A stretch of DNA of 64,000 nucleotides, from assembly GCA_026398135.1 (NCBI GenBank), contig JAPLTN010000006.1, positions 56,204 through 120,203 of the forward strand, written 5' to 3'. The DNA is from Verrucomicrobiota bacterium. Its GTDB lineage: Bacteria; Verrucomicrobiota; Verrucomicrobiia; Opitutales; Opitutaceae. Shown in pieces: positions 59,011 through 64,000 of the stretch (its first letter is position 1; every line of letters begins with the position of its first letter). A program made the position numbers and the translations under genes. Under the pieces are notes generated by a model, which was not told where the DNA came from, ran no database searches, and was given only the letters and a program-made list of their open reading frames with translations.

Positions 59011-59156
59011 AGTTCTACTTTGTTAATAACGAGAATTGGCCGCAAAAAGTCGCGGAAGTCACAAAAATGAAGGTTTGATTTTGCGCGTTTTGAGACTTTT
59101 TGCGGCCATTTTCAGGTATCTCCACCGTAGTGTTTCCGAGTTAACAAAGTAGAACT
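59011..59156. mobile_element. 146-bp palindromic MITE-like element
   Basis: Perfect 16-bp terminal inverted repeats (AGTTCTACTTTGTTAA and TTAACAAAGTAGAACT) enclose a second perfect 15-bp inverted pair (TGGCCGCAAAAAGTC at 59037 and its complement at 59094). No coding capacity. It sits between the PPK2 and RND genes next to a REP unit. Confidence 0.8.
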
Positions 59157-59193
59157 GCAAACAAACCCAAGATTCGGCAGTCGAACTTCTAGT

Positions 59194-62100
59194 CTAACCC
59201 TTGGCGGGCTCGGGCACGTCAACCAAGACCGGAGCGGCCGCAGTGACGGGACGACGTCGAGCAACGATGATGTAAATCGCCGGAATAACGAAGAGCGTGA
59301 GCACGGTGCCCGCGAGCAGGCCGCCGATGACACCCAAGCCCATCGACACCCGACTTTCGGCACCCGCGCCCAAGGCCAGGGCGATGGGCAGCGTGCCTAA
59401 AACCGTGCAGAGCGAAGTCATCAAAATCGGGCGGAATCGCGCCGCAGCAGCCTCCTTGATCGCCTCGAAGGCGCTCAAGCCGGCGTTCTGGCGCTGGGTG
59501 GCGAATTCGACCAGCAGAATGCCGTTTTTCGTCACCAAACCGATCAACATAATCAGACCGATCTGGGAGTAGATGTTGAGCGTCTGCTTAAACGCCCAGA
59601 GCGTCAGGAGCGCGCCCGCCAAGGCCAGCGGCACGGTGAGCATGATCGTGAAGGGATCCTTAAAGCTTTCAAACTGCGCCGCCAAAATCAGATACACAAA
59701 AAGCAACGCGAGCGCGAACACGTAGAGCAAGCTGGACGAGCTGTCCTCAAACTCACGGGCCGCACCGGTCAAACTTGTGGTGTAGCGATCATCCAGAGTC
59801 TCCTTCGCCACCGCCCGCATCGCGTCCACACCCTGTCCCAAAGTGAAGCCGGGATTCAAGGTGCCGGAAATCGTGGCCGCGACGTAACGATTATAACGGA
59901 AGAGCTGCGGCGGACCACTGGTCTCGGAAACACTGATCAAGTTATCCAGCGGCACCATTTCGCCGCTGGTGGTGCGGACATTGATCGCGCCGAGGTCGCT
60001 GGTCTTGGAACGGTCTTCGCGCAGGAGCTGGCCGATCACGTCGTATTGTTTACCCTCGCGGATGAAGTAGCCGAAGCGCTGGCCGCTCAACGCCGCCTGC
60101 AAGGTCGAGGATATATCCGCCGCCGTCACGCCCAAGGTTTGGGCTTTGTCGCGCTGAATGGCGACCCGCACCTCGGGACGGTTAAACTTCAGGTCGGAAT
60201 CGACGAAACTAAACGCCGGATTCTTCCGGGCTTTTTCCAGGAACGGCTCCACCACATCGCGCAGGTCTTCGAGCTCAGCCGCTTGGATAACCAACTGGGC
60301 CGATAAACCGCCGCCACGGCGTTCACCGATCGAGGGGTCCTGGGAAACTACCGAGCGCAGGCCGCTGATCGAACGTATCGCACCTTGCAAGCGGGCGGCC
60401 AGTTCCTGCTGGGTAAGCCGCTTATCCTTATCCTTCAGGAACATGCGGATGCTACCCGAGTTGGCCGTACCGCCGCCAAAACCCACCGGAGTCTGCATAA
60501 TGGAGATGCTCACGGCGTCGCCCACCGTCGAACTCACCACTTTTAGCAGGTCTTCCATGTTGGTGACCATGTAGTCGTAGGATGCGCCCTCCGGGCCGGT
60601 GGCGCGCACGGTCAGGCGACCACGATCTTCCAGCGGGCTGAGTTCGCGCGGGAGTTTGCCCGGCACGTAAATGCAGGTGGCGATAGCGGCGACCAGCAGG
60701 ATGGGCGCGAGCCACGGCATCTTGAGGAAGCCAGCGAGCGATTTTTCGTAAAACCGGCTGATACCCACAAAGAAGGGCTCGGTTACGCGATAGAACCCGT
60801 TGTGATGGGTGTGGGCGCGGAGCATCTTCACGCTCAACATCGGCGTAAGGGTCAGCGCCACGAAGGCCGAGATCAGCACCGATCCGGCGATCACGACACC
60901 GAATTCGCGGAAGAGGCGGCCGGTGACGCCACCGAGGAACATCACCGGGAGGAACACGGCCGCCAGCGCCACCGTAGTCGATATGATGGCGACGAAGATT
61001 TCCTTGGTTCCCTCGATGCCGGCTTCGACCGGAGCGACGCCCTTTTCGATTTTGGCGTAGATGTTTTCCAGAACCACGATGGCGTCGTCCACCACCAGAC
61101 CGATCGCGAGCACCAGACCAAGAAGGGTCAGCACGTTGATCGAGAACCCGGCTAAATCCATGATCAGAAAGGTGCCGATAATGGAGACCGGAATGGCGAT
61201 GACGGGGATGAGCGTGCTGCGCCAGTCGCGCAGAAACAGGAAGATAACCACCAGCACGAGCACGAAGGCGATGCCCATGGTCTCGGTGACCTCGAGGATG
61301 GCCTTGCGCACGAAGTCCGTATTGTCGAAGGCGGCCTCCAGCTCGACATCGGCGGGACGCTCCTTGCGCAGGCGCTCGATGCGTTTGGCCACTTGATCGG
61401 CGATCTCGATCTGGTTCGCGCCGGGTTGCGGGGTAACGTAAAGGGCGATCAGCGGATCATCCTTTACCTTCACGGTGTTGCGCAGGTTTTGCGGCCCCAG
61501 CTCGGCGTAACCTACGTCGGAGAAACGCACGACTTGGTCGCCGCTGCGCTTGATCACGACGTTGTTGAATTGCTCGGGCGTGGCGAGACGGCTGAGCGTG
61601 CGCACGCTCAGCTCGACCTGGCCGCCTTCAATGCGACCCGAGGGTAACTCCAGGTTCTCGCGCTGCAGGGCCTGGCGGACATCAAGCGGGGTGAGATTAT
61701 AAGCGGCAAGCCGGGCAGGCTCCATCCAGAGGCGCATCGAGTAGCGCTTGTCGCCGATCATGTTGATGTTGCTGACGCCCGGAATGGTCTGGAGCTGCTC
61801 CAGAATGGTGTCGGCGTAGGCGGTCAGCGACATCATGTCGCGGGTCTTGCTGGAGATAAAAACGCCGAAAATCGGCTGGGCGTCGGCGTCGGCTTTGTTA
61901 ACCACCGGCGGATTCGCGTCCACCGGGAGATTTCGAATGGCTGCGCCCAGCTTGTCGCGGATGTCGTTGGCGGCGGTTTCGAGATCGGTGGAGATATCGA
62001 AATCGACCGTGATATTGCTCGAACCCTCGCGACTGCTGGAAGTGATCGCCCGAATGCCCGCCACCGCATTCACCGCCGCCTCGATCGGTTCGGTAATCTG

Positions 62101-62283
62101 CGACTCAATGACCTCCGCGCTAGCGCCAGGATAGGAAGCGCTGATGGAAATGACGGGCGAATCTACCTTGGGAAACTCGCGCACGCCCAACCGGGTGATG
62201 GAAAGAGTGCCAAGGATGACGATGGCCAGCGACGAGACGATCGTCAGGACCGGACGCTGAATACTGAGGGATGCGATGGACAC
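59194..62283 (-). CDS. RND multidrug efflux transporter (HAE1 family)
   Basis: 1029-aa inner-membrane proton-driven exporter with 12 membrane helices and two large periplasmic loops. Features: LSIQRPVLTIVSSLAIVILG at the start, GVREFPKVDSPVISISASYP, the proton-relay helix LTLLGLVLAIGLVVDDAIVV (the DD pair of TM4), VFLPVMFLGGVTGRLFREF, and QIGLIMLIGLVTKNGILLVE with the TM10 Lys. This is the AcrB/MexB/MdtB-type pattern. It follows the adaptor gene by 23 bp, and no outer-membrane TolC gene is in the window. The C-terminus ends in a short basic tail. Confidence 0.95.
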   Translation of the reverse strand: MSIASLSIQRPVLTIVSSLAIVILGTLSITRLGVREFPKVDSPVISISASYPGASAEVIESQITEPIEAAVNAVAGIRAITSSSREGSSNITVDFDISTDLETAANDIRDKLGAAIRNLPVDANPPVVNKADADAQPIFGVFISSKTRDMMSLTAYADTILEQLQTIPGVSNINMIGDKRYSMRLWMEPARLAAYNLTPLDVRQALQRENLELPSGRIEGGQVELSVRTLSRLATPEQFNNVVIKRSGDQVVRFSDVGYAELGPQNLRNTVKVKDDPLIALYVTPQPGANQIEIADQVAKRIERLRKERPADVELEAAFDNTDFVRKAILEVTETMGIAFVLVLVVIFLFLRDWRSTLIPVIAIPVSIIGTFLIMDLAGFSINVLTLLGLVLAIGLVVDDAIVVLENIYAKIEKGVAPVEAGIEGTKEIFVAIISTTVALAAVFLPVMFLGGVTGRLFREFGVVIAGSVLISAFVALTLTPMLSVKMLRAHTHHNGFYRVTEPFFVGISRFYEKSLAGFLKMPWLAPILLVAAIATCIYVPGKLPRELSPLEDRGRLTVRATGPEGASYDYMVTNMEDLLKVVSSTVGDAVSISIMQTPVGFGGGTANSGSIRMFLKDKDKRLTQQELAARLQGAIRSISGLRSVVSQDPSIGERRGGGLSAQLVIQAAELEDLRDVVEPFLEKARKNPAFSFVDSDLKFNRPEVRVAIQRDKAQTLGVTAADISSTLQAALSGQRFGYFIREGKQYDVIGQLLREDRSKTSDLGAINVRTTSGEMVPLDNLISVSETSGPPQLFRYNRYVAATISGTLNPGFTLGQGVDAMRAVAKETLDDRYTTSLTGAAREFEDSSSSLLYVFALALLFVYLILAAQFESFKDPFTIMLTVPLALAGALLTLWAFKQTLNIYSQIGLIMLIGLVTKNGILLVEFATQRQNAGLSAFEAIKEAAAARFRPILMTSLCTVLGTLPIALALGAGAESRVSMGLGVIGGLLAGTVLTLFVIPAIYIIVARRRPVTAAAPVLVDVPEPAKG

Positions 62284-62306
62284 GGCGAGAAGGGGGACGG
62301 AGGAAC

Positions 62307-63524
62307 TTACTTGGCGAGATCGACTTTGACCGCGAGACCGGGGCGGAGCTGCTGCACGCCAGTGGTGAGCACAACGTCACCCGGATTGAGACCCTTGATG
62401 ATTTGGACCTGGGTCGAAGTGCGTGGTCCGGTGGTGACGCGGACGCGCTGGGCTTTGCCCTCCTTGGCGATAAAGACGAAGCGTTCGTCGAGGCCGGAAA
62501 TCACCGCAATCGCGGGCACGAGCAGGGCGTTTTCGGCTTGGGAAACGGTAAACTCTATGTCGGCGAAAATACCAGGGATGAGCGCGAAGTCGGGGTTATT
62601 GCACTTGGCGCGAAGCAGGAGCGTGCGGGTGCCCACATCGATGCGGGGCTCCACCGCGTAAACCTCGCCGGTAAAAACCCGGGGGCTGCCCGCGACCTTG
62701 AAGGAAACCGGCGCACCGGCATGGATGCGCGTCGCGTAACGCTCGGGCACGGAGAAATCGACTTTCAGATTCGATACCTTCTGGAGCGTCGCGATACGGG
62801 TGGTTGGGTTGACGTAGGCGCCGAGACTGACGAAGCGCAGACCTACGGTGCCGTCAAAAGGTGCACGAATTTCGGTTTTACGGATATCGGCGAGGATCAA
62901 TGAGCACTCGGCTTCCTGCACGGCCAGTTCGCTCCGGGCGGCATCGTAGTCGAATTTGCTCACGCCACCTTCGTCAACGAGCTTGGCCAGGCGCTGCTCA
63001 CGGAACCGGGCGAGCTCCCGGCGGGCCTCGGCGCGGCGCAAGCTGGCAACCAAGGTGGAATCGTCGATTTTCACCAACACATCGCCGACTTTAACGGGGG
63101 TACCTTCCGTAAAGTTGAGCGCGACGATCTTTCCGTTCACTTCCGTTTGAAGCTCAACGCTTTCCTCGGCTCGAAGCGTGCCGTTGGCCGCGATCGTTTC
63201 GGCAAACAGGACGGGCTGTACCTTCACCCCGGTGACCGGGATCGGGGCTCCGCCACCGCCGGCACCAGCACCGCCACCCCCGCCCGGGGGACGTGCGCCG
63301 CCGCCCCCGCCGGCACCAGCACCGGGTCCACCCGGACCGCCGCCGGGAGCCTTGGCCACGCCACCCGCGCCCGGGGCGGCAGCACCACCCGCCGCCGCCA
63401 CACCGGGCGCGGACGCAGGAGCTTTGGCCAACTCGGCCGGAGCCTTTGGCTTAAATAAAAAATAGGAGGAACCGGCAGCCAGCACGATTAACGCGATGAC
63501 TGCGATGCGAACGGGATGTTTCAT
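62307..63524 (-). CDS. RND efflux periplasmic adaptor (membrane fusion protein)
   Basis: 405 aa. An N-terminal membrane anchor (IAVIALIVLAAGSSYFLF) precedes an extraordinary Gly/Ala/Pro linker of about 65 residues (runs such as GGGPGGPGAGAGGGGG). The usual HlyD/AcrA parts follow: lipoyl-like (AETIAANGTLRAEESVELQT, VGDVLVKIDDS), helical hairpin (ASLRRAEARRELARFREQRL), beta-barrel (LRFVSLGAYVNPTTRIATLQ) and membrane-proximal (VTTGPRTSTQVQIIKGLNPG). First gene of the two-gene efflux operon. The low-complexity linker is much longer than in AcrA/MdtA. Confidence 0.93.
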   Translation of the reverse strand: MKHPVRIAVIALIVLAAGSSYFLFKPKAPAELAKAPASAPGVAAAGGAAAPGAGGVAKAPGGGPGGPGAGAGGGGGARPPGGGGGAGAGGGGAPIPVTGVKVQPVLFAETIAANGTLRAEESVELQTEVNGKIVALNFTEGTPVKVGDVLVKIDDSTLVASLRRAEARRELARFREQRLAKLVDEGGVSKFDYDAARSELAVQEAECSLILADIRKTEIRAPFDGTVGLRFVSLGAYVNPTTRIATLQKVSNLKVDFSVPERYATRIHAGAPVSFKVAGSPRVFTGEVYAVEPRIDVGTRTLLLRAKCNNPDFALIPGIFADIEFTVSQAENALLVPAIAVISGLDERFVFIAKEGKAQRVRVTTGPRTSTQVQIIKGLNPGDVVLTTGVQQLRPGLAVKVDLAK

Positions 63525-63691
63525 TTTAACTGCAAAAAATTGATATATAGTAACTTAAAAAAACCAAGCCGAGCTTGAGATCAAAAGACGCTCAAAACCA
63601 GAAGGGGTTTCACCATCCGGCGAAAAAGCCGGGAGGGGAGGCAAACCTTCAGCACGGACCGTGCCTTACTATGAAAATATTTCCCAGTAAC

Positions 63692-63871
63692 TAGGGCGTG
63701 TCTCTGAGATAAGCCGGGCCAGCGAGAGGGAGAAAGGGCGCTCGGCCAAGGCGACCGAGGCGGAGGTGGCCCAGCGGGCCATGCCGCCAAGGGCAACGCT
63801 GGCCCAGTGCCCTTTGTCCCTCGCTCGTAGAGCTTCAGCGATGGGCTGGTTTATTTCAGAGACACGCCCTA
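63692..63871. mobile_element. 180-bp terminal-inverted-repeat (MITE-like) element
   Basis: 21-bp terminal inverted repeats, TAGGGCGTGTCTCTGAGATA at the left and TTATTTCAGAGACACGCCCT at the right, with one mismatch. The element begins and ends with TA, as would occur for an IS630/Tc1-type element. No transposase frame inside. Confidence 0.78.
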
Positions 63872-63961
63872 AGCCCAATGCCGTTAAGGCATTCTTTTAC
63901 TGTACTTTATATGCGATAGCAGACATAGGCTTGGGATGGAAACTTCCCAAGCAGCCCAAAA

Positions 63962-63979
63962 GGCGCCGATCACGGCGCC
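63962..63979. promoter_or_regulatory. GGCGCCG palindrome of unknown role
   Basis: GGCGCCG-ATCA-CGGCGCC, perfect 7-bp stem with a 4-base loop, near the right edge. It may belong to a feature beyond the window. Confidence 0.4.
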
Positions 63980-64000
63980 CATGTCAGGCGAAGCGCAGAG

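Larger units (their letters stand above)
63525..64000. other. Right-end intergenic region
   Basis: About 475 bases. It holds an AT-rich promoter-like block just upstream of the adaptor gene (TATATA near 63545 read on the minus strand), the terminal-inverted-repeat element at 63692-63871, and two short hairpins near 63933-63953 and 63962-63979. No open frame of note. Confidence 0.5.

Overview
The window comes from a GC-rich Gram-negative bacterium. The mix of gene families (ExbB/ExbD/TonB, TonB-dependent receptors, a SWIB-domain protein, a deoxyhypusine-synthase-like protein, MuiA, DUF4143 ATPase, many outer-membrane lipoproteins) together with GC-rich REP repeats around a REP-associated tyrosine transposase (RAYT) suggests Verrucomicrobiota, probably an Opitutaceae relative. 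This placement is inferred from gene content; no rRNA gene is present to confirm it. No tRNA, rRNA, CRISPR array or prophage was recognised.

Layout. 1-2.2 kb: minus-strand exbB-exbD-exbD-tonB operon; the tonB C-terminus runs off the window. 2.5-3.5 kb: secreted peroxiredoxin and a SWIB protein with facing terminators. 3.7-7.5 kb: a translationally coupled pair of ABC exporters. 7.6-11.2 kb: a plus-strand run of four oxidoreductases (Fe-alcohol dehydrogenase, Old Yellow Enzyme, flavodoxin-like protein, nitroreductase), followed by a Tat-exported PhoX-like protein. 12.7-15.9 kb: purC carrying an in-frame amber codon, malate dehydrogenase, DAHP synthase. 15.9-20.3 kb: three-gene operon of a sulfatase-fold protein that has lost its catalytic residues, a membrane-anchored coiled-coil protein and a polytopic membrane protein. 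20.3-31.1 kb: peptide deformylase, YgfZ, a TonB-dependent receptor, a cytosolic hybrid histidine kinase, MuiA, and an RsuA-type pseudouridine synthase.

31.3-39.3 kb: ABC-F ATPase, deoxyhypusine-synthase-like protein, FKBP, a Mini-III-like RNase, two RNA methyltransferases and a MATE exporter. 39.4-41 kb: a small signalling operon (cyclic-nucleotide-binding protein, unknown protein, PAS protein) whose PAS domain closely matches that of the hybrid kinase. 41.2-46.2 kb: five exported proteins and lipoproteins (PEGA, CsgG/FlgT-like, COG3014-like, YcfL, LpoB) that resemble and extend the E. coli ycfL-lpoB neighbourhood. 46.2-50.3 kb: repeat-rich accessory segment with a peptidase, a DUF4143 ATPase and a frameshifted RAYT flanked by REP palindromes. 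50.4-63.5 kb: a second TonB receptor, class-III aminotransferase, an SCP2-like unknown, a GT28/MGDG-synthase-like glycosyltransferase, a two-domain PPK2 and an RND efflux pump with its adaptor.

The most unusual material is in the non-coding DNA. At least ten copies of one REP palindrome are scattered between genes. There are two 122-bp copies of a MITE-like palindrome, a four-hairpin cloverleaf with matched loop sequences, a pair of AGTAACC palindromes, and two further terminal-inverted-repeat elements. Start codons were chosen from homology, signal peptides and spacing; clear Shine-Dalgarno sequences are uncommon.
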